From contig JAOZSE010000009.1 in the NCBI GenBank assembly GCA_029939835.1, forward strand, positions 1 through 32,407: DNA of 32,407 nt, written 5' to 3'. The position numbers and the translations under genes were made by a program. The notes below the pieces were generated by a model. It saw only the letters and a program-made list of their open reading frames with translations. It searched no databases and was not told where the DNA came from. Below, piece after piece: positions 19,770-28,789 of the stretch (position 1 is its first letter; every line of letters starts with the position of its first letter). Origin of the DNA: Pontiellaceae bacterium (GTDB lineage Bacteria > Verrucomicrobiota > Kiritimatiellia > Kiritimatiellales > Tichowtungiaceae).

Positions 19770-19817
19770 GTGGGACAGGCATCCTGCCTGTCTGGACAGG
19801 CTGGAAGCCTGTCGTAC
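19770..19817. repeat. Tandem double-hairpin element D
   Basis: GTGG + GACAGGC-atcct-GCCTGTC + tg + GACAGGCT-gga-AGCCTGTC + GTAC. Confidence 0.85.
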
Positions 19818-19831
19818 TTTCTACTTCCTGT

Positions 19832-20785
19832 CTAAATTTCTTGAGCGGGCCTCCTGAGTCCCAGTCCAAGGGCGGCGGCCGGACTGTACGGCTCGCCGAC
19901 GTTTTGCCGAACCTGCGGGTCGGCTCCCGAACGCTCCATTTCAGAAAAAACATCCCAGATGTCCACCGGCAGCCCGGTTTCCTCCTGCAGGCGGGCCGTC
20001 AGCGCGTCCTGGCCGGCAAGCTGTCCGGTCAGCAGGATTTTTGTGGCCGGCGCGTGTTTTCGCTTCATATCATAGTGCAGCAGGGCGTCCTGAATATTGT
20101 TGGCCAGATAATCCAGATTGCTCTCCCAGCCATCGCCCGCCGAAAAGATAGTGCGCGGGTAGCTGTTTCCGTTCGAGCACATCATGATGTCTGCCGTGCG
20201 GTCGGCCAGGTTGACCACGCAGGCGGGCCCGGATGCCTGCTCGCGCGTTAAAAAGCAATACAGCCGGTGAAGGGCGGAACAGCTGACTTCAACGCTGATG
20301 GAATAGAGCCCTGCGGCTTTTATAAGGTCGAGATGGCGCTGCACGGTTTTGTGCGGCGCGGCGACCAGGGTTCCCGCCAGTTCCGCCCGGTGTCCGGTTT
20401 CGTCCGGAGCCGTCGGCGCGAGATGCCAGTCCATAGAAATCTCACCGGGATGCTTCTGCAGGGCCTCTTCGGCTTCCAGCGAGAGCGCGTGCGGCAGTTC
20501 GTCGCGGGTTAAATTTTTGTAGGCAAAGGGGCGGATGGCCAGCGCACGGCTGTGCAGGCAGGTGCAGACGGTGCGCGAGGGCAGTTTTTCTTTTTTCCAG
20601 AACTCATGGAGCTTCCCCGCCAGCTCTTTATCCGGCATTTCCGGATCATAGCGGGTCGAGGCCAGTTTGTTCAGCGTCAGGGCTTCACTGGTCTGGACAA
20701 AGTGCGCGGCGGTGATCCGGCCGAAGTTAATATCCAGCCCGACGGCGTGCTCGGTAAAGTTCAGCAGGTTTGACAAAAATTTCAT
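19832..20785 (-). CDS. PilM-like actin-fold pilus assembly protein
   Basis: VGLDINFGRITAAHFVQTSEALTLNKLAS...ACVVNLADRTADIMMCSNGNSYPRTIF...ILLTGQLAGQ: PilM/actin-like ATPase layout and position. Confidence 0.7.
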   Translation of the reverse strand: MKFLSNLLNFTEHAVGLDINFGRITAAHFVQTSEALTLNKLASTRYDPEMPDKELAGKLHEFWKKEKLPSRTVCTCLHSRALAIRPFAYKNLTRDELPHALSLEAEEALQKHPGEISMDWHLAPTAPDETGHRAELAGTLVAAPHKTVQRHLDLIKAAGLYSISVEVSCSALHRLYCFLTREQASGPACVVNLADRTADIMMCSNGNSYPRTIFSAGDGWESNLDYLANNIQDALLHYDMKRKHAPATKILLTGQLAGQDALTARLQEETGLPVDIWDVFSEMERSGADPQVRQNVGEPYSPAAALGLGLRRPAQEI

Positions 20786-20908
20786 ACGGGCCTTTGCGAC
20801 TGCGCGATGTGTGCGCGAATGAAGAGGGCGGCCCGGCAGACACCCGCATTTCGCGGAGGCCTGCCGGACGACGGTTATAAGACCGTCTTCCTCCTCATAT
20901 TTTTCGGT

Positions 20909-21328
20909 TTACTGCAGATTCAGCCGGTTAGCGATAGCGCCTCCCCATAGGCCGGATTGGTTCATGGTCAGCGCCATACCATTCAGAGCGCCGGCTCTAG
21001 CGCCTGCCCTAACGGTGATCAGGTAGGCTCCAGTAGTTGGATTGCGAGCCCCGATGGTGCGCGTTCCGGTAAAGTACTTTGCATTCTGAACTTCGTTTCG
21101 AACCATCTGAGGCAACTGGTTGTAAGTCGGCCAGGTTCCGCTTTCGGCGAACTGGACTTTCGCCGCACTCGCGAGAGTGCCGCAAATGTTCTGTCCTTCA
21201 GCGGCAATGGCGCGCTCACGGTTGTTCGACAGCAGCGGAATGACGATGGCAGCCAGAATCGCGATAATGGCGGCCACGATCATCAGTTCAACCAGGGTGA
21301 ACCCGGCTTTTCTTTTGGTATTCTTCAT
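20909..21328 (-). CDS. Prepilin, probable major (pseudo)pilin
   Basis: MKNTKRKAGFTLVELMIVAAIIAILAAIVIPLL: canonical type IV prepilin N-terminus. ATG at 21326-21328. Confidence 0.9.
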   Translation of the reverse strand: MKNTKRKAGFTLVELMIVAAIIAILAAIVIPLLSNNRERAIAAEGQNICGTLASAAKVQFAESGTWPTYNQLPQMVRNEVQNAKYFTGTRTIGARNPTTGAYLITVRAGARAGALNGMALTMNQSGLWGGAIANRLNLQ

Positions 21329-21451
21329 GGTCCTCTTCCTCCTCTTTCTTTTGTTTCTGTTTCGGTTGCCTTTTTTCCCGCGCTCCGCGCGGTCGGCACT
21401 CATATTAGCCCTCGAAGTCTGTAATGCAATGCGGGAAATCCTCTTTCCAAA

Positions 21452-21500
21452 TGCAGGACAGCCATCCTGGCTGTCTGGACAGGCCGGAAGCCCGTCCTAC
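21452..21500. repeat. Tandem double-hairpin element E
   Basis: TGCAGGACAGCC-atcct-GGCTGTCt + GGACaGGCcggaaGCCcGTCC + TAC. Confidence 0.85.
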
Positions 21501-21546
21501 TTTTTACTCCCATACTCCGATACTCCCATACTCCCAGACCTCTTCT

Positions 21547-22872
21547 CTATCTAATATTCGCAGATACGGTAAAGACGGGCAGATAGATGCTGACGATCAG
21601 CATCAGCACCAGCATGCCGAACACGGTGATAATGATCGGCTCGAGCAGTGCCGTGCCGGTCGTAATCGCGGCTTCCACCTGGTCTTCGTAGGCATCGGCC
21701 ACGCGGTCGAGCACCTCGGGCATTTTCCCGGCGTTTTCGCCCACGCCGAGCATGCGGATGAGCAGCGCCGGAAAGATTTTTGTCTGTTCCAGACTGCCCG
21801 CGATCCCGAAACCGGCAATAATCCGTTCGCGGGCCTCTAGAATGGCGGCTTCAATGGCAAGGTTGTTTCCGATTTTCGAGATAATCTGCAGCGCGGTGGC
21901 CACGGGCACGCCGCTTGCCAGCATAATGGCCAGACAGCGGCAGATGCGGGCAATGATGTATTTTTTCAGGCAGTCCCCGGCCAGCGGCAGTTTCAGCTGC
22001 ATGGAGGCGATCCGCAGTCCGCCTTTGGCCGTCTTTTTATAAAAGACAAACAGGGCCACCAGGCCCGCGATGGTCAGCGCCACCAGCGGAAAATTGCTGA
22101 TGAAAAAGCGGTTGATGCCGAAAACGGTGGTGGTGAGCGCCGGCAGATCCGCGCCGAGACCGGAAAAAATCTCCTCGAACTTGGGAATGACAACAAAGGC
22201 CATGACGCCGCAAATGATGGCAAAGAACACCGCGACAAATCCCGGATAAGCCATCATCGTTTTAACTTTTCGCACCAGTTTATCGCTGGCCTCCAGATAG
22301 GCCGCCAGCTGATTGAGGGTGGTTCCCAGCGAGCCGGCCTCCTCGGCGGCGCGCACCAGTCCGGTAAAAATCGGCGAAAAGGTTTTGGGATGGGAGGCGA
22401 TGGCCTGCGAAAACGGGACGCCGTCGTGCAGTTTTTTAATGATATCATCGAGCACCGGTTTGAGCGGCGAGACTTCCATATCCTCATAGATGCCTTCCAG
22501 CGACTCGCGCAGCGGCAGTCCGGAGTTGACGGAAATGGCCAGCTGGCGACAGAACAGGGCCATATCTTTCAGCCGGACTTTCCGGGGGGAGAAGAGGCGG
22601 CGTTTCGCGAGGGTCAGGTCATCCGCGGAACCTCCTTTTTTAAAGAAGCGCTGGAATTCCGCGACGAGCGCGGCCAGCCGCAGCGGAAGCGGACGGCCCT
22701 CCCCGGCAGGGGTCTCCGCGGCGGGCTCAAGGCTCTCTATTTCATTCAGGCTGACCACCGTCAGGTCTTTGGCGCGCAGAACGGACAGTGCCTTCTGCCG
22801 GTCTTCTGCTTCGATGACATCGCGCAGGACTTCGCCCTGATCATTTTTTGCAGTGTAATTAAATTTGGCCAT
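21547..22872 (-). CDS. Type IV pilus / type II secretion inner-membrane protein (PilC/GspF)
   Basis: MAKFNYTAKNDQGEVLRDVIEAEDRQKALSVLRAKDLTV...MALFCRQLAISVNSGLPLRESLEGI...EPIIITVFGMLVLMLIVSIYLPVF. Confidence 0.95.
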   Translation of the reverse strand: MAKFNYTAKNDQGEVLRDVIEAEDRQKALSVLRAKDLTVVSLNEIESLEPAAETPAGEGRPLPLRLAALVAEFQRFFKKGGSADDLTLAKRRLFSPRKVRLKDMALFCRQLAISVNSGLPLRESLEGIYEDMEVSPLKPVLDDIIKKLHDGVPFSQAIASHPKTFSPIFTGLVRAAEEAGSLGTTLNQLAAYLEASDKLVRKVKTMMAYPGFVAVFFAIICGVMAFVVIPKFEEIFSGLGADLPALTTTVFGINRFFISNFPLVALTIAGLVALFVFYKKTAKGGLRIASMQLKLPLAGDCLKKYIIARICRCLAIMLASGVPVATALQIISKIGNNLAIEAAILEARERIIAGFGIAGSLEQTKIFPALLIRMLGVGENAGKMPEVLDRVADAYEDQVEAAITTGTALLEPIIITVFGMLVLMLIVSIYLPVFTVSANIR

Positions 22873-22928
22873 GATTTACCTCGTTATCCTGAATTATCCC
22901 GTTTGCGATGAAAATCGGTATTTCTAAA

Positions 22929-22978
22929 TGTAGGATAGCCATCCTGGCTGTCCCGGACAGGCTGGAAGCCTGTCCTAC
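22929..22978. repeat. Tandem double-hairpin element F, abutting the PilB-like stop codon
   Basis: TGTAGGATAGCC-atcct-GGCTGTCC + cGGACAGGCT-gga-AGCCTGTCC + TAC. Confidence 0.9.
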
Positions 22979-24663
22979 TATAGCTGTTGGGTTACATGCA
23001 GCACCTCTTCAATGGTGGTCAGTCCCTCTTTCACTTTCCGGAATCCGTTGTGCGCCAGCGATTCCATGCCCCCTTCAAGGGCCTTTCTGCGCAACACGAT
23101 ATCGCTCTCCTGCGCGGCCACCGCCTCGCGCAGGACATCCGATGCTTCGAGAAATTCAAAAACGCCTGTTCGTCCGCGGAAGCCGGTGTGCCGGCAGTCG
23201 GGGCACCCCTTCCCGGCATAATAGGTCCACTCTTTGGCATCCGGATAAACAACGGAAACGAGTTCGACCTGTTCGGGCGAGGGTTTGACCGGCTCTTTGC
23301 AGCGCGGACAGATGAGGCGCACCAGCCGCTGGGCAATCACCAGTTTCACGGTGGCAGCGACCAGATAGGGCTCCATGCCGATATCCCGCAGGCGGCTGAA
23401 GGAGGACGGCGCGTCGTTGGTATGCAGGCTGCTGAGCACCAGATGGCCCGTCAGCGAAGAGCGGATGGCGATCTGCGCCGTTTCGAGGTCGCGGATTTCG
23501 CCAATCATGATGATATCGGGGTCCTGCCGCAGAATGGAGCGCAGGCAGTGGGCGAAACTGAGGTCAATCTTCTGATGAACCTGCGTCTGGTTGATCCCGT
23601 CCAGAAGATATTCAATCGGATCCTCCACCGTCTGGATATTCAGCTCGGGGCTTTTAATAAAACTCATCGCGCTGTAGAGGGTGGTGGTTTTGCCGCTGCC
23701 GGTCGGTCCCGTCAGCAGAATAATGCCGTTGGGCTGCTGCAGCACCCGCTTAAATTCTTTCAGCATGGGCGGGTCGAAGCCAACGTCTTTCATGTCCACC
23801 AGCAGCGCGCTCCGGTCCAGAATACGCAGCACCACTTTTTCGCCGTGTGCGACCGGCAGCACGGAAACACGCACGTCAATAACCCGGTCTTCCACTTTAA
23901 ATTTAAACCGGCCGTCCTGCGGGCGGCGGTGCTCGGAGATATCGAGCTCGGAGAGAATTTTAAGACGGGTGGTAATGGCCGCATAGAGGCTGCGCGGCGG
24001 CGGCGTAACCTCGCGAAGCACGCCGTCAATGCGGTAGCGGATGCAAATATATTTTTCCGCCGGTTCAAAATGAATATCGCTGGCGCGGTCGCGAATGGCC
24101 CCCATCAGCAGCAGGTTGACGAACCGGATCACCGGCGCGTCATTGGCCTGGTCCTTGAGCTGGTCGAGTTCTATGTGCCCGGGCGCCTCCGTTTCCGCAT
24201 CAAGGTCTTCGAGCGAAATAATGTCCTGCAGGTTTTCTTCAATATAAGCCGCAGCCCGGTAGGATTCATCAATGGCCTTCCGGATTTCCTCCTCCACACC
24301 GACTGCTTTGTGCACCTCCAGTTTGGTAATGGAACGGACGGTGTCCACCGCGCCCAGATCCAGCGGGTTGGCCATCAGCAGCGTCACGGCGTGCGAATGG
24401 TCCTGCCGGAAGGGTACAAGCGTGTAACGGCGGGCGATTTGCTCGGGCACCAGCTCAATCACCGAACGGTTAATGCGGTGCTCTTCGGGAATCTCAATGA
24501 AAGGAATATGCAGCAGGTCGGAAAACGCGCGGGCCAGCTCCAGCGAAGAGTCCAGCCCGCAGGCTTCGGCCACCTTTTTCAGGGAAGTTTCCGAGCCCGC
24601 GTTTTCATGAAACGCGTCCCGGAGCTGCTTCATACTGATTTTGGTTTTTGTACTGCTATCCAT
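22978..24663 (-). CDS. Type IV pilus / type II secretion ATPase (PilB/GspE)
   Basis: Walker A GPTGSGKTTTLYS, GEIRDLETAQIAIRSSLTGHLVLSSLHTNDAPSSFSRL, zinc motif CPRC...CPDC. Confidence 0.96.
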   Translation of the reverse strand: MDSSTKTKISMKQLRDAFHENAGSETSLKKVAEACGLDSSLELARAFSDLLHIPFIEIPEEHRINRSVIELVPEQIARRYTLVPFRQDHSHAVTLLMANPLDLGAVDTVRSITKLEVHKAVGVEEEIRKAIDESYRAAAYIEENLQDIISLEDLDAETEAPGHIELDQLKDQANDAPVIRFVNLLLMGAIRDRASDIHFEPAEKYICIRYRIDGVLREVTPPPRSLYAAITTRLKILSELDISEHRRPQDGRFKFKVEDRVIDVRVSVLPVAHGEKVVLRILDRSALLVDMKDVGFDPPMLKEFKRVLQQPNGIILLTGPTGSGKTTTLYSAMSFIKSPELNIQTVEDPIEYLLDGINQTQVHQKIDLSFAHCLRSILRQDPDIIMIGEIRDLETAQIAIRSSLTGHLVLSSLHTNDAPSSFSRLRDIGMEPYLVAATVKLVIAQRLVRLICPRCKEPVKPSPEQVELVSVVYPDAKEWTYYAGKGCPDCRHTGFRGRTGVFEFLEASDVLREAVAAQESDIVLRRKALEGGMESLAHNGFRKVKEGLTTIEEVLHVTQQL

Positions 24664-24811
24664 CAACGTCACCTTTTTCAATGACTCATAAGCCGTCAGA
24701 AGATTTTTATGGCAAAACCATTTACAGCAAAATCCTGAGAACCCCTCTCCCGAAATCCGGCTGTTGAAAAAATAATTTTGCTGTTCATGATTTTGTTAAC
24801 CATATCTTTTG

Positions 24812-24860
24812 CAGGGCGGGGTCCTTGACTCCGCCTCCGAGGCCTCGGGCCTCGGCTACA
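24812..24860. repeat. Tandem double-hairpin element G
   Basis: GCAG + GGCGGGGTC-ctt-GACTCCGCC (one G.T pair) + t + CCGAGGC-ctcgg-GCCTCGG + CTACA. Confidence 0.8.
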
Positions 24861-24862
24861 AT

Positions 24863-26623
24863 TCAACCAACCGGAACCGCTTCCATAACCGAGGCTGTTT
24901 TGTCGGCAGGCTCTTCTTCCACAGGCAGGGCCGGTATTTCAGATTCTTCGGCCGCGGCAGGTTCTTCCACGACAGTGGCAGGCTCCTCTTTCGCCGCCGC
25001 AAGATCTTCCAGCACCGTCGCTGTTGCCGTTGGTTTCGCTTCTTCCGGATCGGGCATTTCCTGAATCGGATATTCCATCATCGGTTCGTCTTCGATCAGC
25101 TCCTCCTCTTCGGCGAGAATCATGTCGTAATTGTCTTCGTCCACGACAGTTGCGGAAAGGAAGATCAGCAGGTCTATCGTCACGTTGTCGGCCGTGTTCC
25201 GGTGGAAAAGGCGTCCGAACAGCGGAATACTGCCCAGCAGCGGAAGCTTTTGTACCTCTTCGTTCGTCCGCTCTTCGAGCAGGCCGCCGATCACGATTGT
25301 TTCGCCGTCTTTGGCCATAATCTGCGTTTCCGCTTCGCGGGTGTTAATGACCGGATAGCGCACCAGAATCTCGTCATTGGCTCTTATGGTTTCAAACCCG
25401 ACAACGGTGCTGACGGACGGATGAACGATCATGTTGATGTTGCCGTCGTCACAAATCTGCGGAACGACGTTGAGCTGAATACCGGTGCTTTCATAGCGCT
25501 CCAGCTCGGTGGACTTGGTCGGGGCGCTGGTGCTGCTGCTTTCGTTGATCTCAGTCTTAATAATCGGAAATTTCTGGCCGACTATAATGGTGGCCTCCTG
25601 ATTGTTCAGCGTCAGAATGCGCGGAGCCGAGAGTACTTTGGTATCGTCGTCCTTCTGCAGCAAGTTAATAATTGCAGTCGCCTCCATACTGGCATCCCAA
25701 CCCAGCGCGTTAAAGGAATTATCCCCCAGCGCCAACGAGGACGGGGTGCCCGCAACAATCTGGCCGACATTGCCTCCGTCCAAAGTAAAGGATGCCCCTC
25801 GAAAATCCAGTCCAACGTTCTTTAAAAGGGCCTCATTCACTTCCATAAAGCGTGATTCAATCAGTATCTGCCGCGGCATTTTATCCACTTCGGCAAGGAC
25901 TTTGCCCACGCGGGCCAGGCTGCTGGGCACGTCCGTCACGATCAGCGTCTTGCTCCGAACCTGTCCCTTCTCCTCTTTTTGGTCCACCATCCGCTCCAGC
26001 TTGCCCAGTACAGTGGCGGTGTCTGAACATTCACCGCCGCCCTGCGAAGCAAACTGCCACCCCTTCTGCCCACGGGCCGAAACCACGCTGGCCGAGCCGC
26101 GCGACGAAAGCTGCCCCTCTATAAGCTCTTTCACGTCGCCCGCATCCAGAAAGTGCAGCGTGAACACGCGGGTTTCGAGCGGCTCAACCGCTGCCAGACT
26201 GGCCAGGTTTTCCAGCTTGCTGACCACGACCGTGTCGCCGACCCGGCGATAACCGAAGCCGTAAGGTTTGAGAATGACGTCGAGCGCTTCATCCCACCGC
26301 ACGTTGTTCAGGTGGATACTGACGCCGTCGCTGATCACTTCCGGGCCAATGACCACGTTGCGCTGCGTCTGCATGGCAAACGCATTGAGCACCTGCCGGA
26401 TGGTTCCGCCATCCACGTGGATGGAAACATAATCGGCTGGCGGAGGCTCTTTTTTGACCTGCGCCTCGGTGAGCGTTTCAACCGATATGGTGCCATCCCC
26501 CGCCGGCTCGTCAGCGGGTTCGGTCTGTGCAACCGCTGTCGCGCTGAGCGCGACCCATACAATTCCGCTCAACAGTACCAACAGCCATTTTGTCCGCTGT
26601 TTAGTTTGAATCCTGTGCTTCAT
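24863..26623 (-). CDS. Secretin (PilQ/GspD-like) with acidic C-terminal tail
   Basis: Signal peptide, VSIHVDGGTIRQVLNAFAMQTQRNVVIGPEV (STN/secretin N-domain), VPQICDDGNINMIVHPSVSTVVGF...GGLLEERTNEEVQKLPLLGSIPLFGRLFH secretin core. Confidence 0.95.
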   Translation of the reverse strand: MKHRIQTKQRTKWLLVLLSGIVWVALSATAVAQTEPADEPAGDGTISVETLTEAQVKKEPPPADYVSIHVDGGTIRQVLNAFAMQTQRNVVIGPEVISDGVSIHLNNVRWDEALDVILKPYGFGYRRVGDTVVVSKLENLASLAAVEPLETRVFTLHFLDAGDVKELIEGQLSSRGSASVVSARGQKGWQFASQGGGECSDTATVLGKLERMVDQKEEKGQVRSKTLIVTDVPSSLARVGKVLAEVDKMPRQILIESRFMEVNEALLKNVGLDFRGASFTLDGGNVGQIVAGTPSSLALGDNSFNALGWDASMEATAIINLLQKDDDTKVLSAPRILTLNNQEATIIVGQKFPIIKTEINESSSTSAPTKSTELERYESTGIQLNVVPQICDDGNINMIVHPSVSTVVGFETIRANDEILVRYPVINTREAETQIMAKDGETIVIGGLLEERTNEEVQKLPLLGSIPLFGRLFHRNTADNVTIDLLIFLSATVVDEDNYDMILAEEEELIEDEPMMEYPIQEMPDPEEAKPTATATVLEDLAAAKEEPATVVEEPAAAEESEIPALPVEEEPADKTASVMEAVPVG

Positions 26624-26642
26624 GCCGGTCTCCTTATTTGTT

Positions 26643-27713
26643 TCATACATGCGCTTCGATCAGTCGAAGCAGCTCTTTGGGGTTCGTGGTTTTGGACAAT
26701 GCCGCCTGCTCGTGAATCAGATCCAGTGCCAGCAGCTCACGAAGGGATTCGTTCATGGTGATCATCCCCTCCGAGCGGCCTGCCTGAATCATACTGTAAA
26801 TCTGCTCGCTTCTCATTTCGCGGATCAAGCTTCGGATGCCGGAATTGACCCGCATGATCTCGCAGGCCAGTACGCGCTTGGAGCCGTCGTTGGTCATAAT
26901 CAGCTGCTGGGCCACCACGCCCAGCAACACCTGCGAAAGCTGGAAATAAATCTGCTGCTGCTGTTCGGCCGGAAAGACATCCACAATGCGGCTGATGGCG
27001 TGCGAGGTGTCCTGCGTGTGCAGGGTGGCCAGAATCAAGTGGCCCGTTTCCGCCAGCGTCAGCGCCAGATGGATCGTTTCCAAATCGCGAAGCTCACCGA
27101 CCATAATCACATCCGGCGACTGGCGGAACATACTGTGCAGCGCATCGGCAAACGACTCGGCATCGCTGCCGACCTCGCGCTGATCCACAATGCTGTTCAT
27201 ATGGTGGTGCTCATATTCAATGGGATCTTCGATCGTGATAATATGCAGTTTCCGGTGCCGGTTGATATAGTCCACCATGGTCGCCAGCGTGGTGGATTTG
27301 CCGCTGCCCGCCGGCCCCGTCACCAGAAAGAGCCCGGACGGACGGCTGGCAAACTCCTGAATGATTTTCGGCAGGCCCAGCTCGGAAAAGCAGGGTATTT
27401 CATCCGGGATAATTCGTGCCGCGATCGCCGGTGCGCCGCGCTGGAAATAAATATTGAAGCGGAATTTGGCGATGTCTTCAAAGTCGCGTGAAAAATCGAT
27501 CGCCTTGTAGCTCTCGAGCATCATCTGCTGGCGTTCACTGAGAAGCTCCTCCACAAGATGTTGTAGTTCGTCCTTGTGGAGCGGCGGTGAAGCCAACTGT
27601 TCCAGCGTTCCATTGATGCGGATTTGCGGGGACGCCCCAGCCGTCAGCAGGAGATCGGATGCTCCCCGCTTTTTTACATCCAGAAGAAATGTTCTGAAAA
27701 ATTCCGATCCCAT
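26643..27713 (-). CDS. Twitching motility ATPase, PilT/PilU-like
   Basis: Walker A GPAGSGKSTTLATMVDYINRH, GELRDLETIHLALTLAETGHLILATLHTQDTSHAISRIVDVFPAEQQ. ATG at 27711-27713. Confidence 0.93.
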   Translation of the reverse strand: MGSEFFRTFLLDVKKRGASDLLLTAGASPQIRINGTLEQLASPPLHKDELQHLVEELLSERQQMMLESYKAIDFSRDFEDIAKFRFNIYFQRGAPAIAARIIPDEIPCFSELGLPKIIQEFASRPSGLFLVTGPAGSGKSTTLATMVDYINRHRKLHIITIEDPIEYEHHHMNSIVDQREVGSDAESFADALHSMFRQSPDVIMVGELRDLETIHLALTLAETGHLILATLHTQDTSHAISRIVDVFPAEQQQQIYFQLSQVLLGVVAQQLIMTNDGSKRVLACEIMRVNSGIRSLIREMRSEQIYSMIQAGRSEGMITMNESLRELLALDLIHEQAALSKTTNPKELLRLIEAHV

Positions 27714-27958
27714 AATCTTATTGCCCGTGTTTATCTCACATTGCTGCGGGGCTGTCAAATCGCCTATGTGGTAGTTTTTATGCCGCGCGGGCCATGTCTG
27801 AGCACTATGGAATGTGCCATCGAAAATATGGCCGATCGTGTTCTCCGTCATTACTTCGTCTTGATACGCGGCGGCATTCATTGCAGGACTCCTTGTTCAG
27901 TATGTAACGCATTTAAATGCATAACGACTGAGCAAGCAGTGCCTGTGCCAATTGTCCA

Positions 27959-28102
27959 TCATCTTGTGACTCCTCTTTGGTTGCGGGTTGCCGCAACTGC
28001 ATTGGCGTTGTGCTGCGATAACCGGCGATCAGGATTTATTGCAGAACCAACGTAGAAACGCCCGGATTTTTCAGACTGCAAAATGTAGAGGAAGGCTTTC
28101 AT
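27959..28102 (-). pseudogene. GIY-YIG endonuclease-like N-terminal fragment
   Basis: MKAFLYILQSEKSGRFYVGSAINPDRRLSQHNANAVAATRNQRGVTR: GIY-YIG start (YILQ...YVGSA..PDRRL..HN), terminating early at 47 aa. Confidence 0.7.
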
Positions 28103-28107
28103 AAAAA

Positions 28108-28183
28108 TGGAGCCAGCGGAGGGAGTCGAACCCCCGACCAGCTGATTACAAATCAGCTGCTCTACCACTGAGCTACGCTGGCT
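28108..28183 (-). tRNA. tRNA-Thr (TGT), CCA encoded
   Basis: Reverse complement AGCCAGCGTAGCTCAGTGGTAGAGCAGCTGATTTGTAATCAGCTGGTCGGGGGTTCGACTCCCTCCGCTGGCTCCA. Cloverleaf stems pair; loop TTTGTAA. Confidence 0.95.
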
Positions 28184-28300
28184 TCTGAATAATAGGGGCG
28201 GGATTATGCGGAATGCGCGGGCAAAGTCAATGGCCCAATCGGCGGGCAGGTGGAACTATGCCAATTGATAAAACTTTCCGGGCTATATTTTGGTATTATT

Positions 28301-28355
28301 GTGGGGCAGACGCCCTCGTCTGCCATTCTTTCGCAGGCGGGGGCGCCTGCGCCAC
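28301..28355. repeat. Tandem double-hairpin element H
   Basis: GTGG + GGCAGACG-ccct-CGTCTGCC + attctttc + GCAGGCG-gggg-CGCCTGC + GCCAC. Confidence 0.8.
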
Positions 28356-28392
28356 AGTGAGAATATACACCGACAAGTTTTGGCAAATGGGA

Positions 28393-28656
28393 TTATCCGC
28401 GTTTATAGCCGGGGCGATGGTGCCACAGGTGCTTGAACCAGAACCGCGCCGTGGCGGCAATCACAAGCATGATGAAGGCGCCGATGGTCAAGATCAGGAA
28501 AAGAGAGCCGCGAGAAGCTCCGGTGGTATAGGCGTCTTCTGAAAAGAAATAGAGCGAAAGAAGCCCGCCCATGATCAAAACAAGAACCGCCGACAGGAGC
28601 AGCCCGCGGTGGGCCCGCAATTTAAACATCGGCACTCTGTCACCCAACAAAATCAT
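28393..28656 (-). CDS. Small two-TM membrane protein, paralog 1
   Basis: MILLGDRVPMFKLRAHRGLLLSAVLVLIMGGLLSLYFFSEDAYTTG...ARFWFKHLWHHRPGYKRG. Clear paralog of 28790-29050. Confidence 0.7.
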   Translation of the reverse strand: MILLGDRVPMFKLRAHRGLLLSAVLVLIMGGLLSLYFFSEDAYTTGASRGSLFLILTIGAFIMLVIAATARFWFKHLWHHRPGYKRG

Positions 28657-28789
28657 TAATCCCCTTGCGCACTTGAATGGCTTATTAAAATGGTTGTCTT
28701 TTTCTCAAAAGTAAATGTCAAAATCGGGAAATTTTGTGAAAGACCCCTTCCGTGAACAACTCCGGCGCCCTGAAACGTTGCGCTGATCC

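Noticed and set aside
22987-24684. 565-aa plus-strand ORF opposite the PilB/GspE gene
   Set aside because: Fully antisense to a clear ATPase with Walker and zinc motifs; no recognisable motifs of its own.
14068-24860. CRISPR array from the recurring repeats
   Set aside because: Copies are kilobases apart with no regular spacers; they are dispersed hairpin elements.
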